Positions 7,005 through 13,021 of a stretch of 15,623 nt of DNA are shown piece after piece. Under the pieces are notes generated by a model, which was given only the letters and a program-made list of their open reading frames with translations, had not been told where the DNA came from and made no database searches. Where the stretch lies: NCBI GenBank assembly GCA_039679975.1, contig JBDKTZ010000094.1:1-15623 (forward strand), written 5' to 3'. The position numbers and the translations under genes are program-made. The stretch is from JBCFBK01 sp039679975 (GTDB taxonomy: Bacteria; Bacteroidota; Bacteroidia; Bacteroidales; Prolixibacteraceae). Each line of letters starts with the position of its first letter. The stretch's first letter is position 1.

Positions 7005-7850
7005 ATGGAAAAGGAGTATGGTTCGATCGGTGTGTTTGATTCGGGGTATGGTGGCCTAACCGTACTGAAGGAATTGATTCGGTATCTTCCTGAAAAGGAT
7101 TTTATTTATCTTGGTGATAATGCGCGCACACCTTATGGGACACGTTCATTTGATGTCATCTACCGATATACTTTACAAGCCGTCAGAAAGCTCTTCGATA
7201 TGGGTTGTCACCTGGTTATTCTTGCCTGTAATACGGCTTCAGCAAAAGCACTAAGGAGTATTCAGCAGAATGATTTACCCATACTTGCTCCGGAGAAACG
7301 CGTATTGGGGGTTATTCGCCCAAGCGTTGAATTTGCTTCGGAAGTGACCAAAAACGGACACATCGGGGTACTGGCAACAACAGGAACCGTGGCCTCCCTT
7401 TCTTATCCGATAGAGCTTGAGAAATGGTCTGGCGGAAAGGTAAAGGTGACTATCCAGCAAGCATGCCCCATGTGGGTGCCCATTGTCGAAAACAATGAGA
7501 TTGGAACTCCCGGCGCAGATTATTTTATTCAGGCTGATATAAACAGGTTATTTTCGAAAGATCCGGAGATCGATAGCCTGATCCTTGGTTGTACACATTA
7601 TCCGCTTCTTATTGAAAGCATTAGGAAATATCTTCCGGGTAAGCAAATACAAGTTATTGAACAGGGCCGGATTGTAGCAGAGAAGTTGATTGACTATTTA
7701 TCCAGGCATCCGGAGATCGACAAAAAATGCTCAAACGGAGGTACTATAGAATATTATACTACGGAGCAGTCTGAACTGTTTGAAACTGCAGCCGGGCAGT
7801 TTATGTCGCAGACGGTCAAGGCTGAGACGATCGATCTGGTTCAGGAATAG
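7005..7850 (+). CDS. murI: Glutamate racemase
   Basis: MurI interconverts L- and D-glutamate in the cytoplasm and supplies D-Glu for peptidoglycan precursors, without a cofactor. The 281-residue protein shows all family signatures. G-V-F-D-S-G-Y-G-G-L-T lies at residues 9-19 (acidic residue D12), and D-N-A-R-T-P-Y-G at 38-45. The first catalytic cysteine is in A-C-N-T-A-S (C75) and the second in L-G-C-T-H-Y-P-L-L (C196, with H198). V-E-N-N-E (161-165) is also conserved. The ATG at 7005 places the first motif at the normal distance. The gene closes the envelope cluster that started with uppS and converges on the nucleotidyltransferase gene. Confidence 0.97.
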   Translation: MEKEYGSIGVFDSGYGGLTVLKELIRYLPEKDFIYLGDNARTPYGTRSFDVIYRYTLQAVRKLFDMGCHLVILACNTASAKALRSIQQNDLPILAPEKRVLGVIRPSVEFASEVTKNGHIGVLATTGTVASLSYPIELEKWSGGKVKVTIQQACPMWVPIVENNEIGTPGADYFIQADINRLFSKDPEIDSLILGCTHYPLLIESIRKYLPGKQIQVIEQGRIVAEKLIDYLSRHPEIDKKCSNGGTIEYYTTEQSELFETAAGQFMSQTVKAETIDLVQE

Positions 7851-7862
7851 CAAGACGCAGGA

Positions 7863-7922
7863 GAAAAAAAAGCCGTCGCAGTCACTGTTTTCAGTTTATT
7901 ACTGAAATACTGAGAATGCGAC
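7863..7922 (-). terminator. Intrinsic terminator for the nucleotidyltransferase gene, between convergent genes
   Basis: GTCGCA (7875-7880) pairs with TGCGAC (7917-7922), and inside it TTTCAGT (7889-7895) pairs with ACTGAAA (7901-7907) around a 5-nt loop. The A8 run at 7863-7870 becomes a T8 tract when read on the minus strand, so the structure is a good intrinsic terminator for the minus-strand gene ending at 7935. On the plus strand there is no comparable T run, though the hairpin could still slow murI transcripts. Confidence 0.65.
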
Positions 7923-7934
7923 CGGGCCCTGGTT

Positions 7935-8834
7935 TTATCCCCATAAATTTTCCGGGTAATGCCCCTGCCTCACCAGTTGCTGAATCTGGGTTACAACAAA
8001 AGGTTTGTCGTCCGGATAAGTCACTCCGAACCAGGGAGAGTCAGCATGCAGTACCTTAGACTGCACGATACCTGACCGAATAAGATCGAAAATGACACTG
8101 GGAATAAAAAATTCAGCTTTGGGTACATTTATTTTTTCATCCAGAAAAGATTTAAACCGGCTTTCCAAATGCGTAAACAGGCTTGGGTGAAATCCCCAGA
8201 AATTCATTGAAACCGGCGCATTTCCATCTAGTTCCAGTGCTGTCGCTCCTTCTCTGTAAAGAATGGAATTGCCTTCACGGGCTATCTTTGTCCTTTCATT
8301 AATCTCAATTAAATTGTCATTCCGGTCGGTTTTACACACACCCCTTGAAACGGTTCCGAACTCGGATAAGGTGTTTTTTAATAGGTAACCTACCATGCCA
8401 TAGGTCGTTGGTGAAACTTCATTTTGGAAGAATGAAGCAATTTCCTGAAAAGCCGGTCCCCCATAAAAATCGTCCGCATTGATCGCAGCGAAAGGTTCAT
8501 GAATAACATCTTTCGCCATTAAAATAGCATGACCGGTTCCCCATGGTTTAACACGGTCGGCCGGTAACGGATAACCTGCCGGCAGATAATCGAGTTCCTG
8601 ATAGACATAGCCCACTTCAATGTCACCTTTCAGTTTGGATTTGACGAGGCTTATGAATTCGTCGGCAAAACTATGCCTGATCACAAAAATAATCTTTCCG
8701 AAGCCTGCCCTGATTGCGTCAAAAATGGAATATTCCAGAATAGTTTCTCCATTCGGTCCTACAGGTTCAATTTGTTTTAATCCGCCGTAACGGCTTCCCA
8801 TTCCGGCCGCCAGGATTAATAATGTTGGTTTCAT
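7935..8834 (-). CDS. Sugar-phosphate nucleotidyltransferase (NTP_transferase family)
   Basis: The 299-residue protein belongs to the GT-A-like nucleotidyltransferases that join a sugar 1-phosphate, or a similar phosphate, to a nucleoside triphosphate to make an activated NDP-sugar. The nucleotide-binding signature is L-I-L-A-A-G-M-G-S-R-Y-G-G-L-K-Q at residues 6-21. P-W-G-T-G-H-A-I-L is at 97-105. A-I-N-A-D-D-F-Y-G is at 117-125, where the Asp pair would bind the metal. N-F-W-G-F-H-P lies further on. The substrate cannot be told from sequence: it lacks a C-terminal left-handed helix domain, so it is not a GlmU-like enzyme. In relatives a small-molecule kinase of the phosphotransferase family often stands next to it, but none is in this window. 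Transcribed opposite to murI and ending at its own terminator. Confidence 0.85.
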   Translation of the reverse strand: MKPTLLILAAGMGSRYGGLKQIEPVGPNGETILEYSIFDAIRAGFGKIIFVIRHSFADEFISLVKSKLKGDIEVGYVYQELDYLPAGYPLPADRVKPWGTGHAILMAKDVIHEPFAAINADDFYGGPAFQEIASFFQNEVSPTTYGMVGYLLKNTLSEFGTVSRGVCKTDRNDNLIEINERTKIAREGNSILYREGATALELDGNAPVSMNFWGFHPSLFTHLESRFKSFLDEKINVPKAEFFIPSVIFDLIRSGIVQSKVLHADSPWFGVTYPDDKPFVVTQIQQLVRQGHYPENLWG

Positions 8835-8999
8835 GAATGAATGTTTATAGTTGAATGATTCAGTTTACGGAGCACGGACACCTGACACCGGAAAAGGGTG
8901 GCAAGGCGTTAAGGTAGCAAGGTAGCAAGGTGAGGAATCCATTTGTCCTGTAACCCTGTTCTGTCTTGCTGCTCACGACTTGCTACTTACGACTACTTC
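8835..8999. repeat. Intergenic short-repeat patch between nucleotidyltransferase and gamma-carbonic anhydrase genes
   Basis: No gene is seen in these 165 bp. The word AAGGTAGC occurs twice in tandem (8911-8918, 8919-8926) and a third, partial copy follows. The right part carries the inverse words: CTTGCTAC at 8979-8986 is the exact complement of the GTAGCAAG at 8914-8921 and 8922-8929, with a related CTTGCTGC near 8965. The two halves could fold into an imperfect hairpin. The flanking ACACCTGACACC phrase is also of low complexity. It looks like a degenerate chromosomal repeat, but I cannot test copy number. Confidence 0.5.
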
Positions 9000-9527
9000 C
9001 TATTCTTTTGTCTCTTCTTTGTACCAGCCTGCATACATACTGTATGCTGCTGCAATCCGGTGCAGTTCACCGTCCATGAGTTCCTTGCTTATATTTTTGA
9101 TTTTCTTTGCCGGTACACCTGCATAAACACTGCCTCCCTCAACTTTAGTACCTTTGGTAACCACCGACCCGGCCGCAATGATGGTATCACTCTCGATCTC
9201 GACATTGTCCAGGATCACGGCATTCATCCCGATCATCACATTATCATGGATGGTACACCCGTGAATGATAGCGCCATGTGCGATAATCACGTTGTTCCCG
9301 ATATTGGTGGGCGACTTCTGATAGGTGCCATGGACGATTGCTCCGTCCTGGATGTTTGTGTTGTCGCCCACTTTTATATAGTGCACATCTCCCCGAAGAA
9401 CGGTGTTAAACCAAATGCTGCAATTTTCACCTATTTCCACATCGCCGATGATTGTTGCATTGTCTGCCAGAAAACAGTTCTCTCCGATTTTCGGCGTTTT
9501 CCCCTTTAACGTTTTTAGTAATGCCAT
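9000..9527 (-). CDS. Gamma-carbonic anhydrase family protein (left-handed beta-helix hexapeptide repeats)
   Basis: The 175-residue protein is built of hexapeptide repeats (I-G-D-V-E-I-G-E-N-C, I-G-N-N-V-I and so on) that fold as a trimeric left-handed beta helix. Residues matching the active site of archaeal Cam are present: R45 and D47 (L-R-G-D-V), Q60-D61, and the zinc ligands H66, H84 and H89 (A-H-G-A-I-I-H-G-C). Like other bacterial YrdA-type members it lacks Cam's acidic loop, so carbonic anhydrase activity is likely but unproven. The frame is open to 9584, but the ATG at 9527 is preferred. It gives M-A-L-L-K-T, the usual N terminus, and leaves the extra 19 hydrophobic codons over the promoter. 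It ends with TAG. The gene is divergent from korA. Confidence 0.9.
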   Translation of the reverse strand: MALLKTLKGKTPKIGENCFLADNATIIGDVEIGENCSIWFNTVLRGDVHYIKVGDNTNIQDGAIVHGTYQKSPTNIGNNVIIAHGAIIHGCTIHDNVMIGMNAVILDNVEIESDTIIAAGSVVTKGTKVEGGSVYAGVPAKKIKNISKELMDGELHRIAAAYSMYAGWYKEETKE

Positions 9528-9546
9528 ATCCGGTTTTTTAGTCCTA

Positions 9547-9573
9547 CAAAGATAAAAAACGATTGCAAATATA
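9547..9573 (-). promoter_or_regulatory. Two possible -7 elements for the gamma-carbonic anhydrase gene
   Basis: Read on the minus strand, TATATTTG (9573-9566) and TATCTTTG (9554-9547) both match TAnnTTTG. The nearer one would start transcription about 14 nt before the ATG at 9527. No TTG is seen at the ideal -33 distance for either. These matches also support 9527 rather than 9584 as the start. Confidence 0.45.
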
Positions 9574-9841
9574 AGGAAGGTCATAAATTGCTTTTGAAAT
9601 TAGTTGTATTTTAGCGTGCTTTTGGCTTCAGACGGCTTATTTAAAATGTTTCCGGATTTTTAAATTGTTATTTTTGGCTCGGTTTTAATCGGGAATTATC
9701 GGGAATTGGGTGTTTTTGTTTTTAGTTTGTAAAACCCTGACTGAGATAACAGGAAATGACCCCTTTGTAAAAAGGATAGGAATTTTCTATAAAATTTTTT
9801 GGATGAAACGAGCCATGTGCACCACGGTTTACTCCCAAGGA

Positions 9842-9906
9842 GGATGTTTCGATTAAGCGAGTGCAAAGCCAAACTTGTTTGGGCTTTGCCGAGCGGCGGA
9901 ACATCT
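9842..9906. other. Nested hairpin element (candidate structured RNA or dispersed repeat)
   Basis: An outer stem pairs 9842-9851 (GGATGTTTCG) with 9897-9906 (CGGAACATCT): ten pairs including two G-U. Inside, after an asymmetric internal loop of 11 and 7 nt, 9863-9874 (GCAAAGCCAAAC) pairs with 9877-9889 (GTTTGGGCTTTGC) with a single bulged G. No T tract follows, so it is not an intrinsic terminator. Similar GCAAAGCC-type hairpins flanked by GCGAG words seem familiar to me from Bacteroidales intergenic regions, but that is memory, not a search. Confidence 0.5.
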
Positions 9907-9967
9907 GGCGAAGTGAATGTTTATCGGCGAGTTCCATACCGTTGAAAGTGTGTCCCGAAGAGGTGAC

Positions 9968-9985
9968 CACAATACGTAAATTGTG
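9968..9985. promoter_or_regulatory. Operator-like dyad upstream of korA
   Basis: CACAAT and ATTGTG form perfect 6-bp inverted arms around the 6-bp centre ACGTAA, ending 26 bp before the korA ATG. The size and position suit a dimeric regulator or a small leader hairpin. The half-site faces the opposite way to a Rex site (TTGTG-A...T-CACAA), so I do not assign a regulator. Confidence 0.35.
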
Positions 9986-10011
9986 ATTGGTTAAGTTGAA
10001 AAAATAAACGT

Positions 10012-11850
10012 ATGAAAGACGCTAAAGTAATTGAACTGGAAGAAGTAACCATCAGGTTTTCGGGAGATTCCGGCGACGGCATGCAGTTAACCGGGACTTT
10101 ATTTTCGGATACTTCTGCACTGTTTGGAAATGACATTTCTACTTTTCCTGATTATCCGTCGGAGATTCGAGCTCCGCAGGGAACCGTGGGCGGAGTTTCC
10201 GGGTTTCAGGTGCAACTTGGAAAGAAACAAATCAATACTCCCGGCGATTTTGCTCATGTGCTGGTTGCGATGAATCCGGCGGCGGTAAAAGCTAACGCGA
10301 GGTTTATGAATCCGGGAGGTACGATTATCTTCGATGCAGATGCGTTTAATGAAAAAAATCTGGAGAAAGCAGGTTTTAAAACGAATGATCCTTTTTTTGA
10401 ATGTCACCTTGAAGATTATTCGAAAATTCCCGTACCGGTAACCAGTCTGACAAAAGAATGTCTGAAAGGATATGAATTGGATAACAAGTCTGTGCTGCGA
10501 AGTAAGAACATGTTTACATTAGGTCTGGTTTGCTGGATGTTTGACCGGCCCCTGGATTATATTGAGAGGTATATTCAAAAGAAATTCAGAAAAAAACCGG
10601 TAGTTGTGGAAAGTAACCTGGCCGTATTGCATGCCGGATATAATTACGGTATGAACATGCAGCATATGACTCCGCAATACATCGTACATCCCGCCAATAT
10701 TGAAAAAGGTTTATACCGGAATATCAATGGAAATCAAGCCACTGCATATGGATTCCTGGCCGCAGCCGAAAAAGCAGGACTGGAACTTTTCCTTGGATCA
10801 TATCCGATCACACCGGCAACCGATATTTTGGCTACCTTAGCTGAACGGCGTGATTTGGGCGTAAAAACCTTCCAGGCCGAAGATGAGATAGCAGGAATTT
10901 GCTCAGCCATTGGTGCGGCTTTTGCCGGGGATTTAGCGATCACTTCAACTTCAGGGCCGGGCTTTGCGTTGAAATCGGAAGCGTTGGGTTTATCGGTCAT
11001 GGCCGAATTGCCACTGGTTGTTGTCAATGTTCAGCGGGGAGGTCCTTCTACGGGCTTGCCGACAAAAACAGAACAGTCCGATTTGCTTCAAACTTTATAT
11101 GGACGGAATGGTGAGAGCCCGCTGGTTGTTCTGGCTGCGAGCACACCTTCCGACTGTTTTTACTATGCCTACCTGGCCTCTAAGATAGCGCTTGAACGCA
11201 TGGTGCCGGTCGTGCTTTTGACTGACGGCTTTCTGGGTAACGGGAGTGAGCCATGGCGTGTTCCGGATATGGACGAATTGCCTGCCATTGAACCCAAACT
11301 GGCTGTGAATCCCGATATTTTTCAGGCCTATGCACGTGATCCGGAGACTTATTCCCGGGAATGGGCGATTCCCGGAAAAAATGGTTTTCAGCACCTGATC
11401 GGAGGACTGGAAAAAAATGTAAAGGGTTCAGTAAGCCACGATCCTGCCATTCATTCTCAAAACACCCTATACAGGGCCGAAAAGGTGGAAAGGGTGGTCG
11501 ATATGATTCCTGAACTTGAAGTCTGCGGGCAAGAGAGCGGAGATTTGCTGGTGGTGAGCTGGGGAGGGACCTTCGGTCATACCCTTAGTGCGGTCAGGGA
11601 AATGTGTGAATTGGATAAATCAGTCAGCCTGGTTCATTTTAACTTTATCAAACCGTTGCCCAAGAACACAAAAGAAGTTTTCAGCAGGTTTAAAAAAATT
11701 GTCGTATGCGAGTTGAACATGGGACAGTTTGCAGCATACCTGCGCGACCGGATCCCGGGCTTTGACTATCGTCAGGTGAACAAGGTGTGCGGGCTTCCGT
11801 TCACCGTTCTCGAACTGAAAGAAAATTTTGAAAAATTACTGGAGGAATAG
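10012..11850 (+). CDS. korA: 2-oxoacid:ferredoxin oxidoreductase, fused gamma-alpha subunit (2-oxoglutarate type)
   Basis: With KorB this forms an oxygen-sensitive enzyme that oxidatively decarboxylates a 2-oxoacid to acyl-CoA and reduces ferredoxin, or runs in reverse to fix CO2. The 612-residue chain joins a gamma domain (about 1-190; F-S-G-D-S-G-D-G-M-Q at 16-25 and the F-P-D-Y-P-S-E-I-R-A-P segment) to an alpha domain (about 235-610). The alpha domain shows Y-P-I-T-P-A-T (264-270), F-Q-A-E-D-E (287-292), T-S-T-S-G-P-G (311-317) and G-G-P-S-T-G-L-P-T-K-T-E-Q (343-355). These fit the 2-oxoglutarate (KorA) group better than five-domain pyruvate:ferredoxin oxidoreductases, but substrate is inferred. 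The A-rich start region has no Shine-Dalgarno sequence. korB begins 3 bp after the stop. Confidence 0.92.
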   Translation: MKDAKVIELEEVTIRFSGDSGDGMQLTGTLFSDTSALFGNDISTFPDYPSEIRAPQGTVGGVSGFQVQLGKKQINTPGDFAHVLVAMNPAAVKANARFMNPGGTIIFDADAFNEKNLEKAGFKTNDPFFECHLEDYSKIPVPVTSLTKECLKGYELDNKSVLRSKNMFTLGLVCWMFDRPLDYIERYIQKKFRKKPVVVESNLAVLHAGYNYGMNMQHMTPQYIVHPANIEKGLYRNINGNQATAYGFLAAAEKAGLELFLGSYPITPATDILATLAERRDLGVKTFQAEDEIAGICSAIGAAFAGDLAITSTSGPGFALKSEALGLSVMAELPLVVVNVQRGGPSTGLPTKTEQSDLLQTLYGRNGESPLVVLAASTPSDCFYYAYLASKIALERMVPVVLLTDGFLGNGSEPWRVPDMDELPAIEPKLAVNPDIFQAYARDPETYSREWAIPGKNGFQHLIGGLEKNVKGSVSHDPAIHSQNTLYRAEKVERVVDMIPELEVCGQESGDLLVVSWGGTFGHTLSAVREMCELDKSVSLVHFNFIKPLPKNTKEVFSRFKKIVVCELNMGQFAAYLRDRIPGFDYRQVNKVCGLPFTVLELKENFEKLLEE

Positions 11851-11853
11851 ATC

Positions 11854-12927
11854 ATGTCGGAATACAACTATACTGCGAAAGATTTTAGAAACGATAATGA
11901 AGTACGCTGGTGTCCCGGATGCGGAGACTACGCCATCATGAATGCCGTACAACGTGCTATGGCGGAACTGAATGTTCCCCACGAAAAATTCGCGGTGATT
12001 TCAGGGATTGGCTGTTCATCGCGTTTCCCTTATTATATGAGCACTTTTGGTTTTCATTCGATCCACGGACGAGCTACGGCCATTGCATCGGGCGTAAAGG
12101 TCGCTAATCCGGAGCTAAATGTATGGGTGATTACCGGCGACGGGGATGCTCTGGCAATCGGAGGAAATCATTTTATTCATTTGGTGAGACGGAATATTGA
12201 CCTGAACGTGGTGCTGTTCAATAACAAAATTTACGGACTGACCAAAGGCCAGTATTCGCCTACATCGAACAGGGGTGCGATTACCAAAACCTCACCCTTT
12301 GGAACAATTGAGGATCCCTTTGTCCCGGGGCTGTTGGTATTGGGAGCACGTGGTAAATTCTTTGCCCGTGCAGTCGACAGTAACGTCAAACATACACAGG
12401 AAGTTTTTGAACTGGCAGCTAAGCACAAGGGGACTTCTGTCGTGGAAGTTCTTCAGAATTGCGTTATTTTTAATGATGGAATTCATGACGAAATAACCAA
12501 TCCGAAATACCGGGCTGAACGACAGTTATTCCTTGAACACGGGAAACCTATGATTTTTGGCAATGACAATGAAAAAGGACTTGTTTTTGAAAATGGCCGT
12601 CTGAAAGTGGTCAGAATTGGCGAGGATGGATACCGGATAGAGAACATCCTGGTACATGATTCGAAAAATCCGGATCCCACACTTCATATGGCCCTGATTA
12701 ATATGTGCCTGCCCGATTTCCCCGTGGCTATGGGTGTGGTACGCAATGTTGAGGCTCCCGTCTATGATGAGGAAATGACTAAACAGATTGAAACTGTTAG
12801 AAATGGAAGTCCGTTCTCAAAAGTTGCAGATCTGTTGCGGGCCGGGAATACCTGGGAGGTAAATGATCCTGCAGGCATCGAACCTTTTCCGTTCTTTTCT
12901 AAAAAATGCAAAATAAACGGTAAGTGA
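11854..12927 (+). CDS. korB: 2-oxoacid:ferredoxin oxidoreductase beta subunit
   Basis: The beta subunit binds thiamine diphosphate and one [4Fe-4S] cluster and forms the catalytic site with KorA. The 357-residue protein has the cluster cysteines W-C-P-G-C-G (C20, C23), G-I-G-C-S-S (C54) and L-Q-N-C-V-I-F (C203). The thiamine diphosphate motif is G-D-G-D at 95-98, with F-N-N-K-I-Y-G-L-T-K-G-Q at 122-133 completing it. H-G-R-A-T-A-I-A-S-G at 71-80 is also typical. It starts 3 bp after korA with a clear GGAGG ribosome site near 11840 inside the korA end, one of the few strong Shine-Dalgarno sequences here. No separate delta (ferredoxin) subunit gene is next to it, so it must use a ferredoxin encoded elsewhere. 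A strong terminator follows. Confidence 0.94.
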   Translation: MSEYNYTAKDFRNDNEVRWCPGCGDYAIMNAVQRAMAELNVPHEKFAVISGIGCSSRFPYYMSTFGFHSIHGRATAIASGVKVANPELNVWVITGDGDALAIGGNHFIHLVRRNIDLNVVLFNNKIYGLTKGQYSPTSNRGAITKTSPFGTIEDPFVPGLLVLGARGKFFARAVDSNVKHTQEVFELAAKHKGTSVVEVLQNCVIFNDGIHDEITNPKYRAERQLFLEHGKPMIFGNDNEKGLVFENGRLKVVRIGEDGYRIENILVHDSKNPDPTLHMALINMCLPDFPVAMGVVRNVEAPVYDEEMTKQIETVRNGSPFSKVADLLRAGNTWEVNDPAGIEPFPFFSKKCKINGK

Positions 12928-12944
12928 AAAATAAATCAGCAGGT

Positions 12945-12972
12945 AAAAAGGAAGCTTAAGCTTCCTTTTTTT
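12945..12972 (+). terminator. Perfect palindromic terminator after korB
   Basis: The core AAGGAAGCTTAAGCTTCCTT (12948-12967) lies in a 26-bp perfect palindrome, 12945-12970, that runs into a T7 tract ending at 12972. It starts 17 bp after the korB stop. In RNA it forms a stem with a minimal TTAA loop. The A and T flanks make it able to end transcription in both directions. Confidence 0.85.
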
Positions 12973-13021
12973 ATTTACGGATGCCTGATTTTTTCCTAAA
13001 TTATGCAAAAATTCTGAAACC

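Larger units (their letters stand above)
9585..10011. other. Long non-coding gap before korA with several structured elements
   Basis: I see no convincing gene here. From left to right it holds: a TAnnTTTG match TATTTTTG at 9669-9676 that could serve korA; a 10-bp tandem duplication ATCGGGAATT (9688-9697, 9698-9707); a small perfect hairpin CCTTT/AAAGG at 9762-9775; an AT-rich stretch; a strong nested hairpin at 9842-9906; and an inverted repeat at 9968-9985. An 82-codon open frame on the minus strand (9970-9722) crosses the hairpins and has no family resemblance I trust. The layout fits a long, structured korA leader or an inserted repeat element. Confidence 0.5.

Noticed and set aside
8943..9509. 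A 188-codon open frame on the plus strand, Cys- and His-rich
   Set aside because: It lies antisense to the gamma-carbonic anhydrase gene, whose hexapeptide motifs are unmistakable. The composition is a by-product of the opposite strand's codons.
9528..9584. Longer start for the gamma-carbonic anhydrase at 9584, with a hydrophobic leader
   Set aside because: The added residues are encoded over two promoter -7 matches and do not resemble the family's N terminus, which begins at the ATG at 9527.
9842..9906. Reading the nested hairpin as an intrinsic terminator
   Set aside because: No T tract follows on either strand, and the nearest upstream plus-strand gene is murI, about 2 kb away and separated by convergent genes.
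9722..9970. An 82-codon open frame on the minus strand in the korA upstream gap
   Set aside because: It crosses strong hairpins, has no domain or signal peptide I recognise, and lacks a promoter. I treat the region as non-coding structured sequence.
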